Shown here: positions 1 through 12,000 of the stretch, piece after piece
Numbering within the stretch: position 1 is the stretch's first letter
Layout: each line of letters opens with the position of its first letter
From: Nocardia paucivorans NBRC 100373
Lineage (GTDB): Bacteria > Actinomycetota > Actinomycetes > Mycobacteriales > Mycobacteriaceae
DNA: 64,000 nucleotides
Assembly: GCF_000308675.1 (NCBI RefSeq)
Contig: NZ_BAGE01000018.1
Location: forward strand, 310,001 to 374,000
Direction: 5' to 3'
Program-made: the position numbers and the translations under genes
Notes under the pieces: model-generated
Told to the model about the DNA's origin: nothing
Databases searched by the model: none
Seen by the model: the letters and a program-made list of their open reading frames with translations, nothing else

Positions 1-3000
1 GAACTTCCGGAAGCAGCCCTCAACCCGCCGATTTGGTGGAATACCGCGGAGATCGCTCGGGCGGCGGGGGCGTCCAAAGTGGTGGTGCAACGGGTACGTG
101 CCGGAAAGTGGGTGGATCCGGAACTACGCCGGCAAGTGGTCGAGGCACTACATCGACTTGCCCCAGAGCTCGTGGACCAGCTCCCCCCGGCTCCGCCACC
201 GCCGAGGCGCCGTTACAAGATGACCGACGTAGCACGGGCATCCGGGGTGCCATACTCTCAGGTCCTCCGGTTTTTCCACGGCAAAGAAGTCGATGCGCAG
301 GTGGGGCGGGCGTTGTTGACGACCGCGGACCGGCTCGGTATACCGACTCCCGCGAATGTCCGGTTCCGGCTCCCGCCCGTGGTCTCCATGAAGCAGGTGG
401 CGCGAAAGGCGGAGGTGAATCCCGGCAGTGTTCACAGAGCCTTCAACAGCGGTCCGGTAAGCGCGCATACCCTGCGAAAAGTGCTTTCCGCGGCAACCGA
501 ACTCGGATTCCCGCTGACTTCCGAGGTCTTGGCCGGTATCCGGTTGCCGCGACAATTCGTGGCGGATCTGGCCGAGGCCGCAGGTGTATCCGAAGACGTG
601 GTTCGTCGCGTGTTCGCCGGTCGGGAAATGGATCTGATGGTTTGGGGGCAGGTCCGGGATGCGGCTACTTCTCTCGGCCTTTTGCCGCGCAGACCTGGGA
701 AGCCCCAGGTGGCTCGGCTCGCCGGTGTGACTCGGAAAACTGTTCACTACATGCTCGGCCGCCGGAGCCCAAGTTACACCGAGGCAGAACAGCGGGTGTT
801 CATTGCGGCGCGGTGGCTGGGGTATCCGCTCACCGAGAACCAGATTGCCGCGATCGATCCGCGATTCGTTTCGGAGCGATTCACCCCGGCGTTGGCGGCC
901 GAGGGCCGGGCCTTCAAACAGCAGCCGAGATATGCCGAGGTAGCCGAGGCCGCGGGCGTGGATCAGGCGATTGTCTCGCGCGTCCTGTCCGGCACGGCAC
1001 ATGTCGACGAGGCCGTCCGACAGCGGGTTTACGCGGCAGCCGACGAGGTGGGGCTGTGGTATCCCCCGGTGGACAGGGCAGATGCCGAGCAGATTCGTGT
1101 TCTGCGCGGTGAGTTGGCGGATTTGCTGGGGCTCCCCTGGACCGAGGTGGATCGGGCCCGGGTATCGGCTGCTTTGCCGGACCAGGAATTGGGTACGTCG
1201 GAGTCGGATCGGCTCGTTCAGGCGGTCCGCCGATTCTTTGCCGCGAGTGATGATGAGTTGTCACGGCGTCCCACACAGGACGATGTGGCCAGGTTGGCCG
1301 GCGTGGGACAGGGCACCGTCTCCGAAGTGCTTCACCGGGATCGCCCGGTTTTCACCGAAGAGGAGCAACGGGTCCTCGTCGCCGCGCAATGGCTGGGACG
1401 CGAGATTCCCGCTCATCTCGCCGTAGTGATAGACCCGCTGTTCGTCGAAAGACTGGTGCCCGGGCATTTCGTCGACGACCGGTTCGTGCGCGGGTACTTC
1501 GTACGGCAACCCCGGCAAACCGAATTGGCGGTGGCAGCAGAAGTTTCCCCGACAGCGGTGAACCGAGTGGTCCAGGGCACCGCCGGCAACACGGAAACCC
1601 GCAGCAAAGTCCTCGCGGCAATGGAAGAACATGGCTATTGGGTTCCCGGTAGCAATGCGGCCATCGCCCGACTGTCCGGGGAATCGCGGTGGACCGTCGC
1701 CGAGGTGCTCGCGCAGAGCAGGCCCACCTCCCTCGCTCGTGAACGGCGAATATTGCTCGCGGCGCAGCAACTCGGTGTGGAAATACCCGATGCCCTTCGT
1801 CGCGTTCTCGATCCGGGTCCGACCCAACGGGAGATCGCCGCCGAAGCCGGCGTCGCTCAATCGACGGTCGCGCGCATGCTCCGCGGGGAACAGCCCATGG
1901 ATTCCGAGAAAGGGCGACGGGTACTCGCGGCCATGCAGCGCCTCGGCGCGCAGCAGACCATACCGGCCCAACAGGACAACTTCCGTCTGACAGCTGCACA
2001 GGCGCGGGAGTTGGTCGATCGGGCTTCGACGGAGCACCTGAGGAAACTCGCCGCCCGCTTGAAATCACCGGCCGAACGGGATTTGGGCGCACTGTGGTTC
2101 GGCGAGGGCGTGAGCTCCCCGACACAGCTCGCCGAGCTGATGGGCAAGACCCCCCAGGCCGTCCGCCATCTGAAACTTCGGGTGACCGCCAAACTGGCCG
2201 CGAAACTGGCACTCGAACAGGGAACGGAAACCGTATCCGAGTCCGCTACCGCCGCCTATGCATTCGAGGACAACCACCCGCCGGAACGGCTGTGCGGTCC
2301 GAAGACACAGGCGGTGATCGTGGCCGGTGCCGGCGCACACGCCGCCGAGATGGCCCCGGCGTCCATGGACGATCCGGTCATCGCCAGAGACGGTATGTCC
2401 GGATCGGAGTTCGCGAAGGGATTGAACGCGAACTGGGATGTCGAACCACCGTTGTCGGGTCGCGCCGGACCGGCCGAATTGGTCCGGCTGGTGGGCACCG
2501 CCGGTAATGATGTGGGCAGGATCGCGGCGGCACTGGACTTCACCGGCCAGGGCCTCGCACACGCGGTGGCGGTGGTTCGGGTGGACGACCGCCTGATCGA
2601 GGAATACCCGCAGCTACAGGGGCATCTCGGTGAAGTGGCCGTATTCGACGACGGTTACGCCGACAGCGTGAACGGGTGGGTCCTCGGCGAGTCCGCGGTA
2701 TCACGGTGGGTGGACCGGGTCGGCTCCGAGGTCGAGAGAACGCATCGACTGGTGTTCGACGACAACGGGGTCCCGCGGGAAAGGTTGGACGGTGCGGAAC
2801 CGTCGCCGTTGCGGGGACCCACCGAACCGATCGGGACGCGGGCGGGTCGTCCGGGCGCGGGCGACGGTCCCGGCCGTTCCGACCGGTCCGTGGACGGGCG
2901 GGCCGAACCGGGTCGGGTTCCATGGGTCGGTGATGGGTCGGCCCCTCCGGGACAGGCGCATATCACATCGTCCGAGGAACCGGATGGGAACAATTCGGTT

Positions 3001-6000
3001 CCGGAACCGTTCCGGCAGGCCTACGAGAGTCTGGTGGCCGAACGGGACGAGCTGGCGGAAGCGGCCGCCGAGCCGGCCGCCAACTGGGATGTGAAGCTCC
3101 GCCACCGTGAGGTCGCCGCCATGGTCGTGCGGCTCGAGCAGCTCGGTGCGGTGTCGAGCGCCGTGACCCCGTGGCGATACCAGCTGTTGTCGGCTCATGC
3201 GGACGCGGTGCGGGAGCGGCAGGCAGCGCTGTCGCGGTTGCGGGATTTCACCACCGAGGCGGGAATCGAACCGGCGGCGCTGTGGTCGGCGTACACATTG
3301 CACGGAATCGTTCCCGAGCATGTATATCGACAGTTGCTCTCGGTGCTGGACGAATATTCCGACCGGACGGAGGTGGTCCGCGCGAAGGAACGGGCCATCG
3401 TCGAACACGAGGCCGTGGTGGAAAGCCGTGTTTCCGAGGCGGATCCCGACAGGACCAAAGCCGTGCGGCGAATTCGGAACCTGTCGGCGGACAACCCGGA
3501 ATCGGCCGTGACATTCAAGTGGGGTGAAGAACACCTGGTGGAAGCGGCCGCGTCGGTGTTGGGCGACAGGCTGCGGGCATGGGGTTGGCGTGACGCGGAT
3601 CGGATCACGGCGGCGACGGAAGTGGTCCGTAACGCCATGCTCGACATGCTGCGGTTCATGGCGGACTTCCCCGCACCAGAGGAGTTGGCCCAGGTCGCGG
3701 GCCCGGTTTCATCCCACGAGACGTTCCCCGCTGCTCGCCCCGACCGGACCACCGAGCATCCGACCGCCAGGGAAGCGGTGTTCAGGCCGCAGGCCCGATT
3801 GCAGATTCGGTTGTCGGAGGATGCCGGTGCTCGATCGCTGAGCCTATCCATCGAATGCGATCAATATCGCCCGTTGGTGGGGATAGGCAAGGAAAGCGCC
3901 TGGCAGCGGCATCTGGCTGCTCTCGTTCCGCAGTACGGTGCCGATGCGGTGGGTACGGAGGTCCGCCGGTCGCTGAAGGTCGCCGATCGATCAGGGGTGG
4001 AGCCGCACGGGGAGGTCTGGGCTCGTTTCGAGGAGCCACGGGCCGCCGACGAGCCGGCGCCGACGCCGGTCGACGAGACGGACGAGTCGTCGGTCCGGTC
4101 GGGGCGGGATCGTGCGGCCAAAAAACGGATAGCCGAGCAACTGTACGACGATCACCACGTCCGATTGACGGGGTGGGAGTCCGGGGATATCCGCGTGGAT
4201 GCCCTGGAATCCGCCGATCGTGCGCTGCGCACCCTGATCGCGGAATACGGCGGCAGGAAAAACCTTCGTGAAGTGCGTTTCGTCGAGCAGCGTGAAATGC
4301 TCCATCACGGTTTGCCGAAGATATCCCCTGTGGGAGAGGCGTCCTACTTCGGAATCGCTTTCGACGGGTCGAGAAACAGTTATTACTCGCTTATCGCCCT
4401 GGACCGAAGGATGGCGGTCGACCAGGATTGGTCTGCGAGGGTATTACAGAATTCGCAGTCGAGCCACTGGTGGGCCCGGTCGTCGGAAGACCTGATTTCC
4501 AGAATTCTTCGCCACGAATTCGCTCATGTGGTGGATCGTTATCACCGGATCAACGAGTCCGACGACAGGATGCGAACGGCACTCGAAGCCGCCTTCTACG
4601 TTCTTCGCGGCCGCGGGTCGATCCCGCCGGAGGGGGGATTCCCCGCCTGGGTGGAACTGCTCCCACGCTATGGCTTCATCGATGGCGACCCGGCGAAGGG
4701 GCTGAAGAGCAGGGAGGCGCTGGCGGAGGGGAGCGTGGCCGGCGCACTGGACGAGTCGTTGCCATTGACCGATCCGGCGCGGGTGGTGCACGGGGTATCG
4801 CATGGACTCGACCCGGAAGAGTACGCCGCAACCATGGCGGACTGGGAGCAGGCGCACCAGCTCAATCGAGCTCGGGTGCGCCGGGGTCCGTTGCGTCGTT
4901 TACTGGTGCGGTTGTTCGCGAAACCGAGCGGTCCGGCGCCCGATGGCACGGGCGAGGGAGGGGATCGGCGCCTGGAGGTGTCGTGGCCGCACGAGGACAA
5001 CCAGTGTGGACCGCTGACGATGCAGGACATCGGTGCGGTGACCGGCCGGGAGGGCCTCGACGAATTCACCGCCGGCCTCGGGGGGATGCGGGTCGGTCGC
5101 ATCGAAAAGGTGTTGGGCGGGCGTAAGCAGGCCTTCACGAATATCGGCGAAGCCGTTGCCCTGTTGTTGGAAGAGGGTGCCCGGCGTGACGCCGATGCGG
5201 AGAATCCGGGCGGTGGCCGGAACATGGGCCTGCTGGTGCTCGACCCGACGCACGATGGGCGAAGTGAGAAGCGTGGGGCTCTCGGCCACGCGTACTGGTT
5301 GATTCGCAGGGTGGACGACTCCGGGAGAGTTCGGGTCGAGCTGCGCGACCCGGGCAAGGGGGTGCTGCGGCCCAATTTCGTGCCCTCGCCCGAATCGGCC
5401 GAGCACCCGATATTCGGCATATTCCTCGACAGCAGCGGCGAACGGGTGGAGGTCGCCGACGCCGACGGCGTGGTGCGGACCAGCCGCCGTAACTTCCGCG
5501 TCGGTGTGTCGAACCAGGAACAGCCCGACGGCCCGGGGCGTGACGACATATCCCCACCCGAGCTCCGGGAAGACACGGTCTCCGATGCCGAGGCGCCCGG
5601 GGACGGATCGGCTTCGGCGCGGTTCGGGGCGAACGTCAGGTCCGCTCGCGGGGAGGAAGTCCCCGATCCGACGGCGCGCACCGACGGTTCTTCCTCCGAT
5701 AGTGGGCGGTCACCGATGCCCGCACAGTCGGAGGATGCGGATACCGGCCGGCAGTTGGTGGGGTCGGAGGACATTCCGCCCAAGCCTGGCCCGTCGGAGC
5801 CGTTCGGGTGGATGAGCGACGAGCGATGGCGGCAACACGTTCTCGAGCAGCGGGCGTCCGGTGGTGGTGTATCACCCGCCGGTGGGGTTTCGGCGGATCC
5901 CGAGGTTACGGATACCGGCCGGCTGTCGGTGGGGTCGGAGGACATTCCGCCCAAGCCTGGCCCGTCGGAGCCGTTCGGGTGGATGAGCGACGAGCGATGG

Positions 6001-9000
6001 CGGCAACACGTTCTCGAGCAGCGGGCATCGGGTAGTGGTGTGTCGCCTGCGGATGAGGTCACGACGGCGCATGTGCCATCGGATGGGCCGGTGGAGTTGC
6101 CTTCCGCTGTCACCTCCCGACCCGCTGCCGATCCACCAACTGCCGATCCGTCGAGCGAACGAGACGTACTCCGAGAAGACCCGGTGGATCCCGACGGTGA
6201 CGGTGCCACGTCGTCGGCCGATCTGCTCGGGGTCACCGATCCGCGGGCCCACGGACCCGGGTGGCGTTATGTGATGGTGCCGTTGCGCGCGCGTGGCACC
6301 ATGTTGCACCGGCTGATCGGGCCCGACTCCCGTATCGCCCGCTCGACACCCGAGGATGCGTACGTTCGTGATCCCGATCGGGTCGGTACTCGCCAGGGAT
6401 ACGACCCCGAGGAGAACCGGCACCTGTCCCACACGCCGGCTCTCATCGATGCGGCGCATCCGCCCGAGCATGCCGGGCTGCTCATCTCGGTGCCGGCGGG
6501 GAATGTGAACCTGGGTTGGTCGTCCGCAGGCCCGGTCACCGGCGATGGCCTGATGGCCGATGAGCGCCGGATGGGTGCGCCGGTGGATCTGCCCGGTGCG
6601 TTGGGGCCCGGTGCGCGGATCATCGGGGTGGTCGTTCCGCAGATCCCGAGCGAGGATGGATCGGGGCTGCCGGTCAGCGCGTGGGACGCCGAATGGCTGG
6701 GCCGGTTCGCCGCCGAGCGGGACCTACCCGTTGTCGTGACTCCGGTCGCGGAGCGGGAAGGTCGGCGTGTCGAGGAAGGGCCTGATGGGTGGCGGGTAAG
6801 GATCCCGGATGTCGAACGTGGGGTGGACAATGTTTACCCCTTGACCGGTGACGGGGCCTTCCGTTCCGTCGAAACGGAGTTCGCACACGGTCTGTTGATG
6901 TCGCCGAGTCAGCTCGGTGCGGCACTGGAGGCCTTGAAGACGGCCGGGGTAGGCGATGCGGAACTCCGTTCGATCGCCGAATCCTACGAGTCCATGATGG
7001 ATCGGCACGAGCGACCACAGGTGATTCTGCGACCCTCCAGTACCGATCCCGACGACTATGAAGTGGTCGGTGTGACGTTCGCAGTGCGAGAGTGGTCGGA
7101 CTACCGGTACGGGCTGTACGAGGAACGCACGGTGATCACCGCCGCGGGGGCGCACACCGGACGCCTGCACGCCGATCGGCGGGGTGAGATGGTCGATGCT
7201 CTCGCACCGGACGAGACATTCGCGCTCATCGAAGAAGCCAAACGACACCACCCCCACCTGGCCGACCAGCTCGACGCCCTTTACCAGCAGGTGCGTACAC
7301 CGAACGCCGAACAGTGGGCGCACGAACAGCGGATGGGGGGTCGGATCCCCGACAATGTCAGGGCGGTGGCCGAGGAGTGGGCGAATCATCCCATCGACTG
7401 GGAGACCGCTCAGACCGAGGCCGCACGGGCGACGGTAGCGGGTTGGGCACAAGCCCTCGCGCCGGTCATGGACATCGGCGGACCGGTCACGCTCGTCACC
7501 GATCAGGGAGCGATCACGGTTCCCGCGCGTTCGGCCTGGGAACCGTCGGGGCCCGGCATGATCGACGCCGATAACGCGGTCGGCCCGGCTCACCCCGGTG
7601 TTGCTCGAATCGGTGTAGACGCGCACGCCGCCGAGATGAATCTCGTATCGGTCGACGAAGCACCTGGACTCGGCCCCGCCCTGACCGCGCTTCGGCAGCG
7701 GGCCGCCATGGATCGGTTCGCGATCGCCGCCGAACTGAACGAATCGGATGCGCTGCGGGTACGCGATCGCGTTCCGATCGGACCGGGATGGCGTCGCCGG
7801 TTGGTCGCGCGCGTGCTCGGGGACGGACAGCCGACAATGGCGCGGTTGCGGGATCTCGCACCGGACCGTCCGGCCGGGATACGGCTCGAACGGAATCGCC
7901 ATGCCCTGGCCCAACGGCTCGCCACGCGAATCCGCGCGCTGCCGGACGAGCTGCGGGCCGAGATCGGACTGTTGCCGCCGACCGCGTCCCCCGACCAGGT
8001 GCGGGATGTCGTCGACCGGATCGCGGCGAGCGATCGGGCCCGCGAGATGCTCGGGCGGCGGGAACGCGGGGCATTGATGCGGCTGGGCCGCCGGCTGCTG
8101 CGGTTGAATGCGTTGAGCGCCTACGCCGCCGAATTCGACACCGCCGTGCGTTTGCACAACAACCTCACCGAACTGGAGCGCTGGTATGCGGATGCCCACC
8201 GCCGGCGTGACGAGCCACACCGGCGGGAGTGGTACGAAACCGTGCGCTCCTGGGTGGAAGAGCTCGAACGATCCGCCGGGGAGTCCCGCGATGACGGCTC
8301 CGCGGATACCCGAGAGTTGGCGCAACGACTGGACTACCTGCTGACGCAGGATATGGTTCTCACCGAGGCGACCGTCTTCGACGGCACCGGCGCCGCGTCG
8401 TTCGTCGGCGATGTGATGGTGCGGGACGGACGTATCGTGGCCGCCGGCCCCGCCCTTCCTCGCCGCGCCGGCGCACCTGTCCTCGACGCGAAGGGCCGTG
8501 TGCTCGCGCCGGGCTTCGTCGACACCCACACCCATGACGATGTGGCCGTCGTGAAGTGGGGCGCGCTGGACTTCAAGCTCGGCCAGGGCGTTACCAGCGT
8601 TGTCACCGGCAACTGCGGTTTCAGCATGTTCCCGACCAAAGAAGGGGATGCGAAGGCTGCGGAAAAACTCGCCGAGGACGCCGCCGCGGTGCTCGGCGTG
8701 CTCGACCGGCCCTGGGACTGGCCCACAACGCGGGTCTGGTTGGACATGCTCGGTCGAAAAGCATTGGGCCAGAATGTTCGTCCGCTGCTCGGGCACAATG
8801 CGGTGCGGGTCGCCGCGATGGGACTCGACGCCCGTGCGGCCACCGAGGACGAAATTCGCGCCATGGAGCGGCACGTCGAGGAGGCGATGCGGTCCGGGGC
8901 GGTCGGCCTTTCCCTCGGAATGATCTACGGCGGAGCCACGGCGACCACACAGGAATTGACCCGGCTCGCGGCCGTCGTCCACCGTCACGACGGCCTACTC

Positions 9001-12000
9001 GTCGCGCATATGCGCAACGAGGGCGACGGACTGCTGACCTCCGTCGCGGAGATGTTGCAGATAGCCCGAGACAGCGGGGTGGCCGTCCACCTCAGCCACC
9101 TCAAGGCCACCGGCCCCGCCAACTGGGGGACGATGACCGAGGCGCTGCGCATGATCGACGAGGCCATCGCCGAGGGCCTGGATGTGACCGTCGACGTCTA
9201 TCCGTACCCGAGCACCGGTCTCATCCCGATCTACCTGTTGCCGCCCAGCGCTCTGCAGGGCGGCAAGGAGATGATCCGGCTGGCCGATCCCGAGGCGCGG
9301 GCCTCGATCCGCGACAAACTCGTTCACGGGGATCCCGGCTATCCGGACTGGGAGAACATCCTCCAAGGAGACACCCCGGAGGCGCTTGTTCTGACCTTCG
9401 TCCCGGAAAGGGAACTCGCGCTCAAAGAGACCGACCGACACGAGCAGGAACTCGAGCGGCTGCGGGCGGCGGAGGATGTGGCGGCGCTCGTGGCCGAGGA
9501 GAACCGCAGGCATGAAGCCGAGCTCGCGGCCCTGGCCGATATGCCTGTTCCGGACGACGAGGAACTCGCCCGCCAAGCTCGAGGGGCCAAGGACGAGCTC
9601 GCGGGTATCGAAGCCCGCAGGCACGCGAAGGAGCTCGAGCGGCTGCGGGCGGCGGAGGATGTGGCGGCGCTCGTGGCCGAGGAGAACCGCAGGCATGAAG
9701 CCGAACTCGCGGCCCTGGCCGAACTGAAGCAGCTGGAAGGTCTCAACCTGGCGCAGGCGGCGGAAGCCCTCGGCGTGGATGTCACCGAAGTCGTCTGCCA
9801 CCTGCTGGAGAAGACGAGAGGCGACCTGACCTTCGTCTCGCTGTGCCTGAGCCCGCAGGACATGGCGAATGTGCTCCGCAAGCCCTACAGCATGATCGGC
9901 TCGGACGGACTGCCCACCGATGCGGCGAAACCGCACCCCCGGCTGTACGGAACCTTCCCGAAATACTTCGAGGAGATGGCGCGGCTCGGAGTACCGCTCC
10001 AGGAGGCCATTCGCAAGATCACCTCGCTGCCCGCTCAGCGGTTCGGCCTGACGGATCGCGGTGTCATCGCGGCGGGGAAGATCGCGGATCTGATCCTCTT
10101 CGATCCCGATGCTTTCCGAACCGAGGTCGCCACTCTCACCGATCCGCGGCAACCGGCCAAGGGAGTCGACGCGGTCATCGTCGGCGGTCGAGTGGTCATG
10201 CAGGACGGACAGCTCGGTCGAGCACGGCCCGGAGAGCTTCTGATATCCCCCGCATCGGATGCCGACGGTCCCACACCCACCCAACCGGCGGCGAGCGATC
10301 CCGTGCGGGTCGCCGGCCCGGCGACCTCGGAAACACGGGCGAAATTCCCTAGCGACCCCGAGCATTGCGTGGTCGGTTCGGCGCATCTGCTGGCAAACCT
10401 CACCGGTGACGAGAGCATCCGGGAACGTGCCGTGAAGCGGGCGGGTAAGGGCGCCGCACGGGTTCGGACCATGCAACGCATCCTCGGCGGGGCACTGCAC
10501 CCGGGCGGCTGGGACGCGGTGAGCCGAGACGGCGGATCGCCGACACGGCCGCAGCACACCGTCGAGGGGTGGATGGCCGAACGTCCGGGATCGGCGGTGG
10601 CGCTGGTCGTACGGCGGCCGGGTCCGGCCGGACGCGACGAGGTGGCGAACCACTCGATGGTGTTGCACAACCGCAGCGAACGGGCGGGCGAACCCGATGT
10701 GTGGGTGTCGTTCCACACCGACGATGTGGCCCGGCTCGAACGGTGGGAGTCCTTGGCGGATTTCCGGCGGCGCCTTCGAGAAGAATACGGCCTGGATCTG
10801 GACAACCTCGGCCCCTTCGAGGGCGTGGCGTTCGTCGATGGTAGCCCGGAGCGGCGGTTGGGCGGCAGTGTGGCGGCCCGGTTCCGGGCGTGGCGGCAGG
10901 GTCGCAGGGTTCACGGTCCGATCGGTTCCACCGCCGGCCTGGGAGCGTCGGATTCGTCCGGAGACGGACGCGCCACCGGCCGCGACCCCGAGACCCACTC
11001 GGAAATCGACCCGGAAACAAGACGGAAGCAAGAGGCCGTCACCGCCGCCATGCAGCGCGCGGTGGAAGAGGAACTCACGCGTCATCCGGGTGGTGAGCAG
11101 CTCACCGGCCAGGTCGCCTGGTTCCCGGAACCGAACCAGTTGTTCGTCGTGGCCCGGCGAGGCGAGCATGTGGCGGCACTGAACGAATTGCTCGCCGAAC
11201 ACGATGAATTCGCCGATGCATTGTGGCGGCCCGGCCTGGGAATCCGGTATGTGCGGGTATCGACATGGTCGAGCGGTCAGGTGGAGTTGGAACCCATCAC
11301 CAGGGACGAGGCGGAGGGGCCATACCGCCGCGCGACATGGGAGGAATCCTGCGCGGCATTGGTTGCCGGATACGTTCAGGCCCGGAGGGAAGGCACCACC
11401 GCGGATCCCTTCGACGACTGGTTGCGGTTGCTCGGCGACGAGGCCTTCTATCAGAAGAAAGATGTACCGAACCGGTTCCGCAAGGGCGCCTACGATGCTC
11501 GGAAACCGGAATACGATGCGCTGCGACGAGATCCGTACGCGATCAACCACGTCAACGACGCCTCGACAACCGATCTACCGGCAAGGGACGAGATCTTCGC
11601 CGGTCGGCTCCGCAGCAACATCATGGAGATCGGCTACCGGATGGCGGAGGACAACGCCATGGTGGTGCGGGGCCATCCCGCGGAGGTCTTGCACCGTCTC
11701 TACCTGCGTCGCATACCGCTGCCCGAGGTGAGAGATCCGAAGTTCCGTTTCGAAAAGGGACATTCGATCAGGGTGCCTGCTCTCGGGCTCCTCGAAATCG
11801 GGATCGGGCAGGACAGCACCGGGTTCTGGAGTCGTGTTTCCAGAGATCACAACGCCTTGTCCGCGCTTCTCGCGCAGGAGATGGATTTCGCGGACCACCA
11901 TTCCTGGGGTGTGCTGAGGAGGATCGAGCAGGCGCTGGAGGGCGGTACCGACGACCTACCCGCGCACCGTCGGCCGGTCGCACCGTCACCGAGCGAGGTG

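Noticed and set aside
33..1112. Long plus-strand frame rich in Arg/Gly/Ser, overlapping the giant gene
   Set aside because: Composition typical of a shadow frame in high-GC DNA, while the overlapping frame has clear LacI-type HTH patterns.
5740..6042. CRISPR array from the tandem repeats
   Set aside because: Repeats are long, in frame, only two copies, and coding; spacing and size do not fit CRISPR.
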